This document shows positions 44,756 through 54,591 of a DNA stretch of 64,000 nucleotides, piece by piece. The stretch is from JALONH01 sp046329235. GTDB taxonomy: Bacteria; Bacteroidota; Bacteroidia; Cytophagales; Cytophagaceae. A model generated the notes under the pieces. It ran no database searches. It was not told the origin of the DNA and saw only the letters and a program-made list of their open reading frames with translations. Location of the stretch: contig JAXLVA010000001.1 of NCBI GenBank assembly GCA_046329235.1, positions 3,100,001 through 3,164,000 of the forward strand, written 5' to 3'. The position numbers were made by a program, and so were the translations under genes. Every line of letters begins with the position of its first letter. Position 1 is the first letter of the stretch.

Positions 44756-45625
44756 AAACTGCTCTAACAGTTGAATTCTTTTTTCGATGGGAGGATGGGT
44801 TGAAAAGATATTGTCCCACGAGTGTTCAAGTAAAGAAGGCTTAGGGTTATGAATGAATAATTGAGCCACATCCCTACTTTCCACTGCTTCAATCAATGGA
44901 TCTTCACTGACTTTTCGAAGTGCAGAAGCTAAAGCTTCCGGTCTTTTGGTGATTTCGGCGGCACCAGCATCCGCCATATATTCTCGTTTTCTAGAAATAC
45001 CAAATCGTAATAAAATGGAAATGAAATAAGCTAAAGCAGAAACTGCTATTGCAATAAGTAACAGTTGATTGTTCTTTTTATCTCCTCTGCCAAATCGCAT
45101 CATACGCATAGCCATCTCTGCTATGAATGCAAAAATTCCTACAAAAATAACTGACACAATTAATAATCGAACGTCTCTATGTATAATATGACAAAGTTCA
45201 TGCGCTAATACGCCTTCCAGTTCTTCATCATTTAATTTGTTAATCAACCCTTCGGATACAGTAATCGTGTAGTCACTAGAACGAATACCGCTAGCATAAG
45301 CATTCAATGAAGGATCATGTATGATTTGAAGTTTGGGCATGGTAATGCCTTGACTGATACATAGATTTTCTAATAAGTTATATACGCGTGGATTTTCTTT
45401 TCTAGATAAAGGCTTGGCTCCGGTTGATATGTTGATTAATTGGTTGTTGGTGAAAAATGCGATTACAAACCAAATCAAAGAGAGGAGTAGAAATAAAAAC
45501 ATGCCTTCACCACTTTGTGTGATAAAGGCACCCACTATCATTAATAGTATTGGAAATAAAATTAACATCAACCCGGAGTAGAAATTATTCTTCTTAATCT
45601 GGGCCTGTATTCCTATGTAAGGCAT
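44750..45625 (-). CDS. M48 family membrane metalloprotease (HtpX-like)
   Basis: The 291-residue protein has the zinc-binding motif AHELCHIIHRD (HExxH, His142, Glu143, His146), two N-terminal transmembrane helices (about residues 18-36 and 42-60) and two more near 155-205. The third ligand region, REYMADAGAAEITKRPEALA, is also present. HtpX-type proteases degrade misfolded membrane proteins with the active site facing the cytoplasm. It follows the lemA-like gene by 3 bp; the LemA-HtpX pairing is common in bacteria. Confidence 0.93.
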   Translation of the reverse strand: MPYIGIQAQIKKNNFYSGLMLILFPILLMIVGAFITQSGEGMFLFLLLSLIWFVIAFFTNNQLINISTGAKPLSRKENPRVYNLLENLCISQGITMPKLQIIHDPSLNAYASGIRSSDYTITVSEGLINKLNDEELEGVLAHELCHIIHRDVRLLIVSVIFVGIFAFIAEMAMRMMRFGRGDKKNNQLLLIAIAVSALAYFISILLRFGISRKREYMADAGAAEITKRPEALASALRKVSEDPLIEAVESRDVAQLFIHNPKPSLLEHSWDNIFSTHPPIEKRIQLLEQFL

Positions 45626-45628
45626 AGG

Positions 45629-46267
45629 TTAGAATTTAATCTGTGGAGGCTGTTCCTCCATTTGACTTCTTCGATCTGTTCCTATATTGTATAATGTTTC
45701 CTTCACAAAACCATAACGTTTAGCTATGATGTTATTAGGAAAAACTTCAACCGAATTGTTGTATTCTGTAGTAGCACTGTTAAAGAATCTTCTGGCTGCT
45801 GCTAATTTATTTTCAATATCCGACACTTCATTTTGCAGTTGCAAAAAGTTTTGATTCGCTTTTAATTCCGGATATGCTTCTACCGTAATTCTTAATCCGG
45901 ATAAAGCTTGAGTTAACATATTATCAGCCGCAATTTTGTCCGGAATGGTATGAGCTACCTGCACGGAATTACGTGCTTGTATCACACGATCTAACGTTTC
46001 TTTTTCGTGTGTAGCATAACCTTTAACTGTTTCTACTAATTGAGGTATTAAATCATTTCGTTGACGTAATTGAACATCAATATCAGCAAATGATTGTTCA
46101 CGTCGGTTTCTCAAAGAGACCATAGAATTGTACGCACCTATTAGCCAAAATACGATGAGGGCTATAATGCCAATGAAAATAATAAATCCTAACATAGAAT
46201 TGTTGACACCAATTAATAAATAAACAATTAAACCTAATACAGCAATTATAGAAAATAATTTAAACAT
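45629..46267 (-). CDS. lemA: LemA family protein
   Basis: The 212-residue protein begins with two hydrophobic stretches (about residues 3-21 and 26-45). It then carries the LemA signature YNSMVSLRNRREQSFADIDVQLRQR followed by a long helical domain with AYPELKANQNFLQLQNEVSDIENKLAAARRFFNSATTEYN. LemA proteins are membrane-anchored helical-bundle proteins of uncertain function, often encoded with an M48 protease, as here (3 bp upstream of the protease gene). It is 8 bp downstream of the acyl-CoA ligase gene, so the three genes may be cotranscribed. Confidence 0.93.
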   Translation of the reverse strand: MFKLFSIIAVLGLIVYLLIGVNNSMLGFIIFIGIIALIVFWLIGAYNSMVSLRNRREQSFADIDVQLRQRNDLIPQLVETVKGYATHEKETLDRVIQARNSVQVAHTIPDKIAADNMLTQALSGLRITVEAYPELKANQNFLQLQNEVSDIENKLAAARRFFNSATTEYNNSVEVFPNNIIAKRYGFVKETLYNIGTDRRSQMEEQPPQIKF

Positions 46268-46275
46268 TATATACT

Positions 46276-48042
46276 TTAATCTAAGTACAACTTTTCAATC
46301 TGTGAAGCATATTTCTGCATAATCACTTTTCGTTTCAATTTCATGGTAGGAGTTAATTCTCCACCATCAATACTGAATAAGTTAGGCAATAAGATAAACT
46401 TCTTAATCTTTTCCCATTGTGCAAAATGTTCATTCATTTCATCCACTTCTCTTTGGAACTTATCCAATACGGATTTATTCTGTAGCATTTCTTCATTGGT
46501 AGTATATGGAATCCCTTTAATAGCACACCAACTTTTAACGCTATCAAATGCAGGCACGATGATAGCGGAAGGGAATTTCTGTCCTTCGCCCAATACCATG
46601 ATTTGTTCTACGTAACGTGATTCTTTGAATTTATTTTCGACCAATTGAGGCGCAATGTATTTTCCTCCACTGGTTTTGAACATCTCTTTCTTACGATCGG
46701 TTATCTTTAAATATTTACCCTCTATAAACGTACCAATGTCTCCAGTATGAAACCACCCTTCAGAATCAATTACCTCAGCCGTTAAATCCGGACGTTTATA
46801 ATATCCTTTCATAATATGTGGACCGCGAGTTAAGATTTCTCCGTCTTCCGCAATTTTCACCTCTACGCCTTCTATCAATGGTCCTACAGTTCCAATTCTA
46901 TTTTCTTTCGCATCCGCTCTATTCACTGAAATAACCGGAGAAGTTTCTGTCAATCCATATCCTTCCATCACTGGTACTTGCGCTGCCCAAAATACTCTGG
47001 CTAATCTTGGTTGTAATGCGGCACTACCTGATACTACCGCTTTGACATTTCCTCCTAGTGCCGCTCTCCATTTATCAAATATAATTTTATTGGCTAGCGA
47101 TAGTTGGAAGTTGTACCAAAAGCCTTGGCCTTTGTTTATATCATATCGTAAACCTAAATCTAAAGCCCAGTAAAACAGTTTCTTTTTAATACCTGTTTGT
47201 TCGGCTCCTTTGGCTACAATTTTATCATATACTTTCTCTAGTAATCGTGGAACGGTAGTAAATATATGTGGTTTTACTTCTTTTAAGTTCTCTCCTAAAG
47301 TATCTAGACTTTCTGCATAATAAATAGACACACCTACCGACATATACAGATACACTAACATGCGCTCATATATGTGGCACATAGGTAAAAAACTTAATGC
47401 TCTATGCTCATGTGTTACCGGCATTAATGGAGTACATGCTTTGTAATTACTTATGATGTTATGATGGGTAATCATTACACCTTTAGGTCGGCCTGTGGTA
47501 CCGGAGGTATAGATTAATGTAAGTAAGTCTTCTGTAGTAACAGCAGCTTTACGTTTTTCTAATTCCTCAACAGATTGATTAGCTCCTAGTGTTTTTAGTT
47601 CTTCCCAATTTCGAACTCCGTCAATAGGAAGAAAGGAAAAGATACCTTTTACTTGTGGGGATGTTTTTAAAGCTTCCGTTGCTTTTAGGTATAAGTCTTT
47701 GTCGTAAACAAATACATATTGCACTTCGGCATCATTGAATATATAAGAGTAATCTTCTACGGTTACTGTAGGGTAGATAGGAACACTAACAGCGCCGATT
47801 TGCTGTAAGCCATAATCGATAAAATTGAAATGGGGTCTATTAGGGGTAATGATGGCAACTTTATCATCCTTTTTCAGACCTAGGGCCATGAATCCTAAAC
47901 TGACTTGCTGAACAATTTTTTGAATTTCAGCAGTGGAGAATGTCTCCCATTTACCATTATTTTTCCATGCCAAAGCATCCGATTGAGGGTGTTGCTCTAA
48001 CTGGTATGGTATTAAATCGAAAAGCCTGGTTACGTTTATCAT
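46276..48042 (-). CDS. Long-chain fatty acid--CoA ligase (AMP-binding)
   Basis: Start is placed at ATG 48040-48042 (MINVTRLFDLIPYQLEQHP), where family homology begins; the frame extends to 48099 without family-like sequence. The protein of about 588 residues has the AMP-binding motif LIYTSGTTGRPKGVMITH, MEGYGLTETSPVISV, the WFHTGDIG motif and ITDRKKEMFKTSGGKYIAP, the pattern of the FAA1/AMP-forming long-chain acyl-CoA synthetases. It activates fatty acids with ATP and CoA for beta-oxidation or lipid synthesis and is probably a peripheral membrane enzyme. Substrate chain length is not evident. Confidence 0.93.
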   Translation of the reverse strand: MINVTRLFDLIPYQLEQHPQSDALAWKNNGKWETFSTAEIQKIVQQVSLGFMALGLKKDDKVAIITPNRPHFNFIDYGLQQIGAVSVPIYPTVTVEDYSYIFNDAEVQYVFVYDKDLYLKATEALKTSPQVKGIFSFLPIDGVRNWEELKTLGANQSVEELEKRKAAVTTEDLLTLIYTSGTTGRPKGVMITHHNIISNYKACTPLMPVTHEHRALSFLPMCHIYERMLVYLYMSVGVSIYYAESLDTLGENLKEVKPHIFTTVPRLLEKVYDKIVAKGAEQTGIKKKLFYWALDLGLRYDINKGQGFWYNFQLSLANKIIFDKWRAALGGNVKAVVSGSAALQPRLARVFWAAQVPVMEGYGLTETSPVISVNRADAKENRIGTVGPLIEGVEVKIAEDGEILTRGPHIMKGYYKRPDLTAEVIDSEGWFHTGDIGTFIEGKYLKITDRKKEMFKTSGGKYIAPQLVENKFKESRYVEQIMVLGEGQKFPSAIIVPAFDSVKSWCAIKGIPYTTNEEMLQNKSVLDKFQREVDEMNEHFAQWEKIKKFILLPNLFSIDGGELTPTMKLKRKVIMQKYASQIEKLYLD

Positions 48043-48102
48043 AAAATTAACGGTCGTAATACCTAAATATACGAAAAATTGTACCGAATGTTGTATCAAC
48101 TT

Positions 48103-48891
48103 TTAAGGGACTATCGGCAAGACTTGGCCTGTTAACCAAGCTTTTACTAACAAAGGATTGTGACTTAGATTACCTACAACAAAAGAATTTGAAAATAGTA
48201 AGACCGTTGCATTAGAAATACTTTCTCTACAGGCTACACCCGGACTCAAATAGGAGGAATGCAATAAATATGCGGTACCGTTTTCTATGCTGAGATAGGC
48301 CACGTGATTATCCATCCCTAGTACATATAAGCCGTCATTTAAAGTGGATGTAAATTTTAAAAAATTCGACAATCCTTTAATGGTTTGAATTTGTGAGCAG
48401 GTGTTTTTTACAATGACTGCACTTGCCTGTTGTGCCAATTTGTATCGATTGATTTGAACACCTGATTGGCGCAGGGTAGTAGATACTAAATATCCGCAGG
48501 CTATATTTCCTTGACGCGGCATCGCCGTATACCCATTAAAATCCCATGTAGTTCCATACCAGAAAGGAAGCATATTATGGACGATAGCATGGTGTAAATA
48601 GTTACCGGCGTTTTTTAATACACTATCTTTTTGGGTTGATTTTAAATACGTTTGATAGAGTACGATTCGATCAGTATTTATTTTATTTTTTACCGAATCG
48701 TATTGATGATAAAAAGAAATGGAGTCATTACTTAGCTGTAGATGAAGCAATGGAATACTGTCTGATGGAGCCATTATAGTACTCTTCGTTTCCTCTGAAA
48801 TGTTAGTAGAAGGATCGCTGTATTGACAAGCTTGGGTGGTATAAAAAAAGCTACACCAAAAGAGTAGAAAGAAGTTGAGTTTTGTAGGCAT
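48103..48891 (-). CDS. Hypothetical lipoprotein, possibly cysteine-peptidase-like
   Basis: The 262-residue protein begins MPTKLNFFLLFWCSFFYTTQACQYS, a signal with a plausible lipobox (TQAC, Cys22). The central region, WYGTTWDFNGYTAMPRQGNIACGYLVSTTLRQSG, places a cysteine at the start of a helix after a glycine-rich loop. A later DNHVAYLSIENG places a His on a strand; this Cys/His layout resembles NlpC/P60-like folds. That resemblance is tentative and no named family is recognised. It is located 60 bp upstream of the acyl-CoA ligase start, on the same strand. Confidence 0.7.
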   Translation of the reverse strand: MPTKLNFFLLFWCSFFYTTQACQYSDPSTNISEETKSTIMAPSDSIPLLHLQLSNDSISFYHQYDSVKNKINTDRIVLYQTYLKSTQKDSVLKNAGNYLHHAIVHNMLPFWYGTTWDFNGYTAMPRQGNIACGYLVSTTLRQSGVQINRYKLAQQASAVIVKNTCSQIQTIKGLSNFLKFTSTLNDGLYVLGMDNHVAYLSIENGTAYLLHSSYLSPGVACRESISNATVLLFSNSFVVGNLSHNPLLVKAWLTGQVLPIVP

Positions 48892-48929
48892 TTTTATTTC
48901 ATAATGCGCTACCGGTAAAAAGATACAAA

Positions 48930-48955
48930 AAATCCCTACCGTTGGGTAGGGATTT
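48930..48955 (-). terminator. Intrinsic terminator
   Basis: An 11-bp stem with arms AAATCCCTACC and GGTAGGGATTT and a 4-nt loop is followed on the minus strand by TTTTTT. It lies 4 bp after the stop of the gene at 48960-50036 and separates it from the lipoprotein gene downstream. Confidence 0.88.
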
Positions 48956-48959
48956 AATA

Positions 48960-50036
48960 TTAATAAAATTTACGTTCGATGATCTGGAAGAACTCTTCTA
49001 CCTCCGAAGTTCGCATGTGCCACTGGTTTTTGACAGCATATTTATCAGTCAAAAATCCTTTTACGGTATCGAAAGTCTCAAAATTTTCAATCTGATTTAA
49101 GGCTTCGTTATAATCTTGTGACTTACCTTCAAACAATGTGTTGATGAATAAAAACTTCATGTTTAATGGAATGGAAGTTTTTATATCTTCAATTTTAGCT
49201 TTGTTAAATTTATCGGCTACCGTTGTGGCAGCTGCCTTGGTATCCTTTAATGTATCTAAAACGGTAGTTTGTTCTTTCTCAAACTTGGTGTTTAAGGTTG
49301 CTTTAGGAGTATTCTCTTTTACTTCCTTAGGAGTGTTGGCAGGAGCTGTTTCAACTTTTGGTTTATCTTCTGCTGGTGCTTCTTTGGGTTTTACCAATTT
49401 CTCTACCGTTGCCTGTTGAGGTGTAGGAATTGGAATATTAATTTTCAAAAGTTTATTAAACTTTTCTACCGTAGGATCAGAAAACTGTACTACCGGTTTG
49501 TTAGGAGCATACAACTTATAAGCCGCTACAGCTTCAGTACTATTCCATTCTGCTTTGATACAAAGTTGTTCTAACCAACGCGAGAAGTCATCTTTATATA
49601 ATTTGAAAAACTTCTCTTTATCTTTTACATCTTCACTAGCTAACAAATTCGTTTTACCAAACTCTTGTTCAATATAATCAATGGGATTAAGCAGATAGAT
49701 TAATGTGTCTTGAACTGATTTTTGTACCAGTGGTCTGAAGAATTCTTTGCGTACACTGATGTAACGCGAAAGTTTATTGACAAAGGTTTTCAAACCTTGA
49801 GCTACTTCCGGATGTTCGTAATCGAAGTAAGGAGAGCGTAGGCGTTGAATTTCATCTTTCCATCGATCGAATAAGTTTAATAGAATAAACAAATTCAATT
49901 GTTCAATATCAGTAAAACGAACAATGTCTTCGCCCTTTATGGTAGTTGTAGATGTGAAATAGTCATTACATAATTTTTCGGACAGTGCCACACTGTAAGA
50001 TTGAATAACTTGTTTGTCTAAAACTACTTGACTCAT
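48960..50036 (-). CDS. Hypothetical cytoplasmic protein
   Basis: The 358-residue protein has no signal or membrane segment. Residues 1-200 are helical and aromatic-rich (NLFILLNLFDRWKDEIQRLRSPYFDYEHPE). A Pro/Lys/Glu/Ala-rich linker (about 205-260, KPKEAPAEDKPKVETAP) leads to a C-terminal helical part (MKFLFINTLFEGKSQDYNEALNQIENFETFDT) that resembles a short motif seen in other Bacteroidota hypothetical proteins. No function is assigned. It is a single-gene unit with its own terminator. Confidence 0.75.
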   Translation of the reverse strand: MSQVVLDKQVIQSYSVALSEKLCNDYFTSTTTIKGEDIVRFTDIEQLNLFILLNLFDRWKDEIQRLRSPYFDYEHPEVAQGLKTFVNKLSRYISVRKEFFRPLVQKSVQDTLIYLLNPIDYIEQEFGKTNLLASEDVKDKEKFFKLYKDDFSRWLEQLCIKAEWNSTEAVAAYKLYAPNKPVVQFSDPTVEKFNKLLKINIPIPTPQQATVEKLVKPKEAPAEDKPKVETAPANTPKEVKENTPKATLNTKFEKEQTTVLDTLKDTKAAATTVADKFNKAKIEDIKTSIPLNMKFLFINTLFEGKSQDYNEALNQIENFETFDTVKGFLTDKYAVKNQWHMRTSEVEEFFQIIERKFY

Positions 50037-50161
50037 AGTGAGATTGGTAAATTCTGATGGATGCCTTAAAATTACAAGCTAAACGTGACATATAAAAGGC
50101 TAGGGATAACTATTCCCTCCGATATTCTGAATAAAAGTGAATTTTTATCGGATATAGTGAG

Positions 50162-50169
50162 TATTTTTG
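50162..50169 (+). promoter_or_regulatory. Putative -7 element upstream of porZ
   Basis: TATTTTTG matches TAnnTTTG, 65 bp before the ATG at 50234. The -33 position is not an exact TTTG. Confidence 0.3.
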
Positions 50170-50233
50170 AAATAAGCGTGATTATCAGCTTACTCAAAAT
50201 AAGAACTCGAGTGTTTGTTCGTTTATATATCGC

Positions 50234-52483
50234 ATGAAAATTTATCTACTGCTTTTTTGGTTAAGTATTGGTCTAACACATGCCCAGAACAATATTCCTA
50301 TGGGAACCTGGAGAGATCATTTACCTTTTCCCTATAAAAATAAAACCATAGCATCGAATCAAGATCAAATTTTAATAGCCTCTGAAGAAGGTGGTTTTGT
50401 TTACCGTTTTGCTGATGGAAGTATGGAGCCGTTAACTAGAGTCTATGGGCTTTCTGAAACGGGAATCACGGCTATTAAATATGATGCTACCGGACAAATT
50501 GCGGTGATTGCGTATAAATCCGGAATGATTGACTTTATTAAAAATAACCAAATCATTCCAATGGATGCTATCGTTCGATCCAATATCACAGGTTCTAAAC
50601 GAATAAATCATATCTCTATCGTTAACCGAGAAGCATTTTTAAGCGCTGATTTTGGAGTGGTGGTGCTTAACCTGGATCGACTCGAAGTAAAAGAGACTTG
50701 GCGTAATTTAAAAACAGGTGGAGCCGCTAATGTTGTTTATGCTTCCTGTTTAACTACAGATAGAGATTCTGTATTTCTTGCTACAGAAGATGGAATATTA
50801 GCTGCAAAATATAATCCCGGTGTCAATCTCATGGATTTTACTAACTGGGAATTACATGGGGCTACTCAGAATCTACCGTCCATTCTGCCTGTGAGAGTGA
50901 TAGGCTCTTTTAATGGAATCGTTTACACCGCTTTTAAAAATGATGATATCTACTGGTGGAACGGAACTACATGGAATGGTATGGGTGCTGCTTTCTTTGA
51001 TAACTGGGATATGCAAAATATGGTGACGACCTCTAATGATCTTCTCTTATGTTGCGGTTTTCGAATCTATTCTATCACGTCTCCCACCTCTTTTACCTTT
51101 AAGGACAACTTGTATTGGACGAATGCTAGAGATGTAACTAGAGACAAAAAGGGTTTACTTTGGTTTGCAGATTTGGACAAGGGGTTAGTGCATTTAGATG
51201 CTGCCAATGGTTTATATAATTATTCTCCCAATGGTCCATTCTCCATCTTAAATTTCAAGCTGGAATATTTCCAAAATACAATAGTGGTTGCTTCCGGGGG
51301 GTATAATGGTTCGTTTGATCGTAATTGGAATTATACAGGAATGTATGCTTTCAATAATCAAGAAAGTTGGACGAATTATTTTTGGGCAGATGGCTATGTG
51401 GGTGATAATGTTTGTATGGCTTATCATCCCGGCAAAGACAGCATTTATATAGGCACTTGGGGCAATGGTTTGGTGACTTGGAAAAAAGGTGCAGGCTATA
51501 CCTTAAAGACAGCAGCTAATTCATGGCTCAAGACAGATTATGTGGGAGGGCTTGCCGTAGATAAAAATAATGTCACATGGATTGGTGCATCCAAAGGTGG
51601 TCTTGGAGAGCCTTCCGTTTTTGCTATTAAAGGGAATTTGGTATACTCTTACGTGATGTCTCAAAACCAAGGTCGATTTATCATAGATTTAAAAATTGAC
51701 CAAACTCAATATCTAAATAAATGGATGCGTTTTGGGAATGCAGGTGTTCCTAAAGGAGTTATGGTGTTTAATGAAAACGGTAACCAACAGCGTTATTTTT
51801 CTTCTTCACAAGGAGTTCCCGGAAATGTGGTTACTTGTTTGGAAATAGATCGTAAAGGTGACATATGGATAGGTACAGATGCCGGCATCGCTGGATTCAC
51901 GGATCCTACTAAAGCATTTTCTTCCGGTTCCTTTTTTACTCCCTATTATAATGGATTCCCTATTCTATTTGATAAACAAATAACATGTATTAAATCAGAT
52001 GGAGGAAATCGTAAGTGGGTAGGCACTACCGATGGATTGTGGTTATTCAATGACGACTTAAGCGAGTTGATTTTGTTTTATAATATGGATAACAGCCCGC
52101 TGCCGAGTAACAACATTATGGATATTGCCATTCATGATATTACCGGAGAAGTGTTTATTGGTACAGATAAAGGCATGATGGGTTATCGTTCCAACGCGAA
52201 TGTGGAGGAAGAAGAACTATCTACGGTTAAAGTATTTCCTAACCCTGTTCGACCGGGCTTTAACGGACTAGTAACAGTAGAAGGTCTGCAAGATAATTGT
52301 GTAGTGAAGTTTACCAATATACAGGGACATCTAGTTTATGAAACACGAGCGAATGGTGGTATTGCTACATGGAATTTACAAACCTATAGAGGCGAGAAAC
52401 CGGTTCCGGGAGTCTATTTGATTTTTGTCAGTACAGAAGATGGTAAAGAAGGTGTAGTAGGTAAGGTGGCTATTGTTGAATAA
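50234..52483 (+). CDS. porZ: PorZ-like T9SS beta-propeller protein
   Basis: The 749-residue protein has a signal peptide (residues 1-17, THAQ). Its mature start, NIPMGTWRDHLPFPYKNKTIASNQDQILIASEEGGF, is typical of PorZ, the surface component of the T9SS attachment complex that supplies anionic LPS to cargo. Repeats of the two-component-regulator-propeller type (GLSETGITAIKYD, DIWIGTDAGIAGF, KWVGTTDGLWLFND) build two or three beta-propellers. The last 80 residues (VKVFPNPVRPGFNGLVTVEG) are a type A sorting domain. It is followed after 2 bp by recO, a neighbourhood common in Bacteroidota. PorZ assignment is by architecture and context. Confidence 0.85.
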   Translation: MKIYLLLFWLSIGLTHAQNNIPMGTWRDHLPFPYKNKTIASNQDQILIASEEGGFVYRFADGSMEPLTRVYGLSETGITAIKYDATGQIAVIAYKSGMIDFIKNNQIIPMDAIVRSNITGSKRINHISIVNREAFLSADFGVVVLNLDRLEVKETWRNLKTGGAANVVYASCLTTDRDSVFLATEDGILAAKYNPGVNLMDFTNWELHGATQNLPSILPVRVIGSFNGIVYTAFKNDDIYWWNGTTWNGMGAAFFDNWDMQNMVTTSNDLLLCCGFRIYSITSPTSFTFKDNLYWTNARDVTRDKKGLLWFADLDKGLVHLDAANGLYNYSPNGPFSILNFKLEYFQNTIVVASGGYNGSFDRNWNYTGMYAFNNQESWTNYFWADGYVGDNVCMAYHPGKDSIYIGTWGNGLVTWKKGAGYTLKTAANSWLKTDYVGGLAVDKNNVTWIGASKGGLGEPSVFAIKGNLVYSYVMSQNQGRFIIDLKIDQTQYLNKWMRFGNAGVPKGVMVFNENGNQQRYFSSSQGVPGNVVTCLEIDRKGDIWIGTDAGIAGFTDPTKAFSSGSFFTPYYNGFPILFDKQITCIKSDGGNRKWVGTTDGLWLFNDDLSELILFYNMDNSPLPSNNIMDIAIHDITGEVFIGTDKGMMGYRSNANVEEEELSTVKVFPNPVRPGFNGLVTVEGLQDNCVVKFTNIQGHLVYETRANGGIATWNLQTYRGEKPVPGVYLIFVSTEDGKEGVVGKVAIVE

Positions 52484-52485
52484 TT

Positions 52486-53160
52486 ATGTTGCATAAAACC
52501 AAAGGCATCGTTTTACATTTTATTCGATATAGTGACACCTCTATCATTGCTAAAATTTATACAGAGGCTTTTGGTTTACAATCTTACATTGTGAATGGGG
52601 TAAGAAGTAAATCAGCGAAAAACAAAATCGCCTTGTTTCAACCATTAACATTGTTGGATTTAGTGGTGTATCACAAAGAGAACTCTACTTTACAACGAAT
52701 ATCGGAGATGCGTTGTGCGGAACCTTATCAGAGTATACCATTTGAAGTTCACAAAAGTAGCATCGCTTTATTTACAGCAGAAATATTACAAAAAACATTA
52801 AAGGAAGAAGTCTCAAATAATTTATTGTTTGAATTTTTATATCACTCTTTACATGCCTTGGATCAATTGACTCCAACGACATCCAAAAATTTTCATGTGT
52901 TATTTTTGATTCGCTATGCAGCTTACCTAGGATTCTATCCTACAGATTTAGATGAATTATGGAAAATGGCAGCGATACCTAATGCGGCTATTCAAAAATA
53001 TCTACAGGATTCAATGGATAAAAATTACTTCCAAGAAGTGGAAGGTACCAATCAGATTAGAAGAGAGGCGCTGCAATTGTTGTTAAACTATTACAGCACC
53101 CATATTGATAATTTTGGCGAAGTAAATTCCTACAAAATTTTACAAGAGATTTTATCTTAA
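52486..53160 (+). CDS. recO: DNA repair protein RecO
   Basis: The 224-residue protein begins MLHKTKGIVLHFIRYSDTSIIAKIYTEAFGLQSYIVNGVRS, the OB-fold start characteristic of RecO. It continues with the helical domain (QPLTLLDLVVYHKENSTLQRISEMRC) usual for Bacteroidota RecO. RecO loads RecA onto SSB-coated single-stranded DNA with RecR. The zinc-finger cysteines of some RecO proteins are absent, as in many Bacteroidota. It is translationally close to porZ (2-bp gap) and its stop overlaps that of the convergent lipoprotein gene. Confidence 0.92.
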   Translation: MLHKTKGIVLHFIRYSDTSIIAKIYTEAFGLQSYIVNGVRSKSAKNKIALFQPLTLLDLVVYHKENSTLQRISEMRCAEPYQSIPFEVHKSSIALFTAEILQKTLKEEVSNNLLFEFLYHSLHALDQLTPTTSKNFHVLFLIRYAAYLGFYPTDLDELWKMAAIPNAAIQKYLQDSMDKNYFQEVEGTNQIRREALQLLLNYYSTHIDNFGEVNSYKILQEILS

Positions 53161-53990
53161 ACGCCTGTAGTAGGAACTACTGTGATGGTACGTTCTACCG
53201 TGTTATATGGTCCCGGAATTACATTGCCGGCTACATCTACCAGTTCTAATTTTATGGTTGCTGTTCCCGCCGGAAGATTTTTAATCAAGAATGGTTTCCA
53301 TGTATCAAGGGTAAATAACTTCCCATTAATAGTTGCACGAACCTTATTCCCTGTAGCAGACAATTGAGTGTTCACCACATAAAAGTCTAACAAAATAGAT
53401 TCGGTATCTTTCCCTTTATATTCCCCTTTAGGACGACTATAAAACATCATGGGCTGGGTAAGGTCTACTTTTTCTTTGGTCTTTTTGCCTACATCAAACT
53501 GACATAGTTGATAGGCTTGATAATGCTTAATGCTTTCGTGATAAGAGCGGCTAAGGAATGATAAAGCTACGTAGTGCCCGTCTTCTAACTTTTCTTTGAA
53601 CGATGTCTCGTACTTAGCTAAGTAGGGTTGATTGTTTAGGATCAGGTGAATATGTTGTCCTTTGTCCGAGTTAGCGCAATGTTGAGCACAAGTACCTTCT
53701 GTAGTAGGAGCAGAAAGTTTATAGTTTTTAATATTATACTGGAATGCAACTTCACCCGAAGGAAGTACTTGTCCGTCTAAAGGCTGATTCCATTCAAGGA
53801 TGGCGTCATTAAATTCAGGCGAATCATCTAATGGAACTAGTTCAATGTCTTTTTGAACCATTTCAGTGGAGTCATTGATGATCACATCCGATGTGTCCGA
53901 AGGGTTTCCTTGATATTCGGAAGGCGAACTTCCACAGCTCCACAACATAGCTAAGCTTATGGTGCAGATGTAATAGAATGATTTTTTCAT
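53157..53990 (-). CDS. Hypothetical lipoprotein
   Basis: The 277-residue product has a lipoprotein signal MKKSFYYICTISLAMLWSCGSS with Cys19. The mature part is beta-rich and contains GEVAFQYNIKNYKL, CAQHCANSDKGQHIHLILNNQPYLA and VDVAGNVIPGPYNTVERTITV, resembling proteins annotated as phosphopeptide-binding or DUF4399-like in Bacteroidota; this is recollection, not proof. Its ATG overlaps the stop of the upstream gene (ATGA, 53987-53990), so the two are translationally coupled. Confidence 0.75.
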   Translation of the reverse strand: MKKSFYYICTISLAMLWSCGSSPSEYQGNPSDTSDVIINDSTEMVQKDIELVPLDDSPEFNDAILEWNQPLDGQVLPSGEVAFQYNIKNYKLSAPTTEGTCAQHCANSDKGQHIHLILNNQPYLAKYETSFKEKLEDGHYVALSFLSRSYHESIKHYQAYQLCQFDVGKKTKEKVDLTQPMMFYSRPKGEYKGKDTESILLDFYVVNTQLSATGNKVRATINGKLFTLDTWKPFLIKNLPAGTATIKLELVDVAGNVIPGPYNTVERTITVVPTTGV

Positions 53991-54502
53991 AAGGTGTCAA
54001 CAGTTATAGTTACAGGTAATGTAGTTAATTTAGTAAATGCTTTTCTACGTTGATTGAGTGGCCATCTTTCATATAGAACAAGTTCGATGGGTTTCCACAT
54101 GCTAACCCAACCAATGATATACAGGGCTTCTTTGGTAAGGAATTTAGGGTAATTGATTTCTGTTAGTTTCTCAAAGTAATAATTTAACGAGAGAGCAACA
54201 AACATAATAAGCAAACCTTTAGCCGTAGCATTCAAACTTTGCTTTTTCATGAACTTCAAATCCAAATCAATTCTGAAATGATTTCGTTTTTGAATCTCTC
54301 TGAAAAAGGACTGTAAATCTTTAATGTCTATACAGTTTTGTTGAGAACAGTGAATAACAATTTCGTATTCCTTATTTACTCCTTCACTGACCATGGTTTG
54401 AATTATTTCATGTACCCACTGTTCTGGAGTTGAATCTTCTAAAAACCGATCTAATTGTTTGTGTTGTAAATCCGGCTCGTAGTATAGATGTATCGGAATC
54501 AT
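53987..54502 (-). CDS. Hypothetical membrane-associated protein
   Basis: The 171-residue protein has a soluble N-terminal half (YEPDLQHKQLDRFLEDSTPEQWVHEI). A hydrophobic stretch near residues 93-110 (AKGLLIMFVALSLNYYF) and a second near 124-140 (KEALYIIGWVSMWKPIEL) follow. No family is recognised. Tight overlap with the downstream lipoprotein gene suggests shared function at the envelope. Confidence 0.7.
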   Translation of the reverse strand: MIPIHLYYEPDLQHKQLDRFLEDSTPEQWVHEIIQTMVSEGVNKEYEIVIHCSQQNCIDIKDLQSFFREIQKRNHFRIDLDLKFMKKQSLNATAKGLLIMFVALSLNYYFEKLTEINYPKFLTKEALYIIGWVSMWKPIELVLYERWPLNQRRKAFTKLTTLPVTITVDTL

Positions 54503-54547
54503 ATAATTAAAGTAAAAATCAATCTACTAATTCCTTTTAAATAAAAA

Positions 54548-54565
54548 AAGTAGCCGAAGCTACTT
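54548..54565 (-). terminator. Intrinsic terminator of the modE-like/tauE operon
   Basis: A 7-bp stem (AAGTAGC / GCTACTT, loop CGAA) is followed on the minus strand by a run of T, 26 bp after the permease stop codon. Confidence 0.8.
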
Positions 54566-54591
54566 CATCTAATTATGAGTGGTTTAATGTA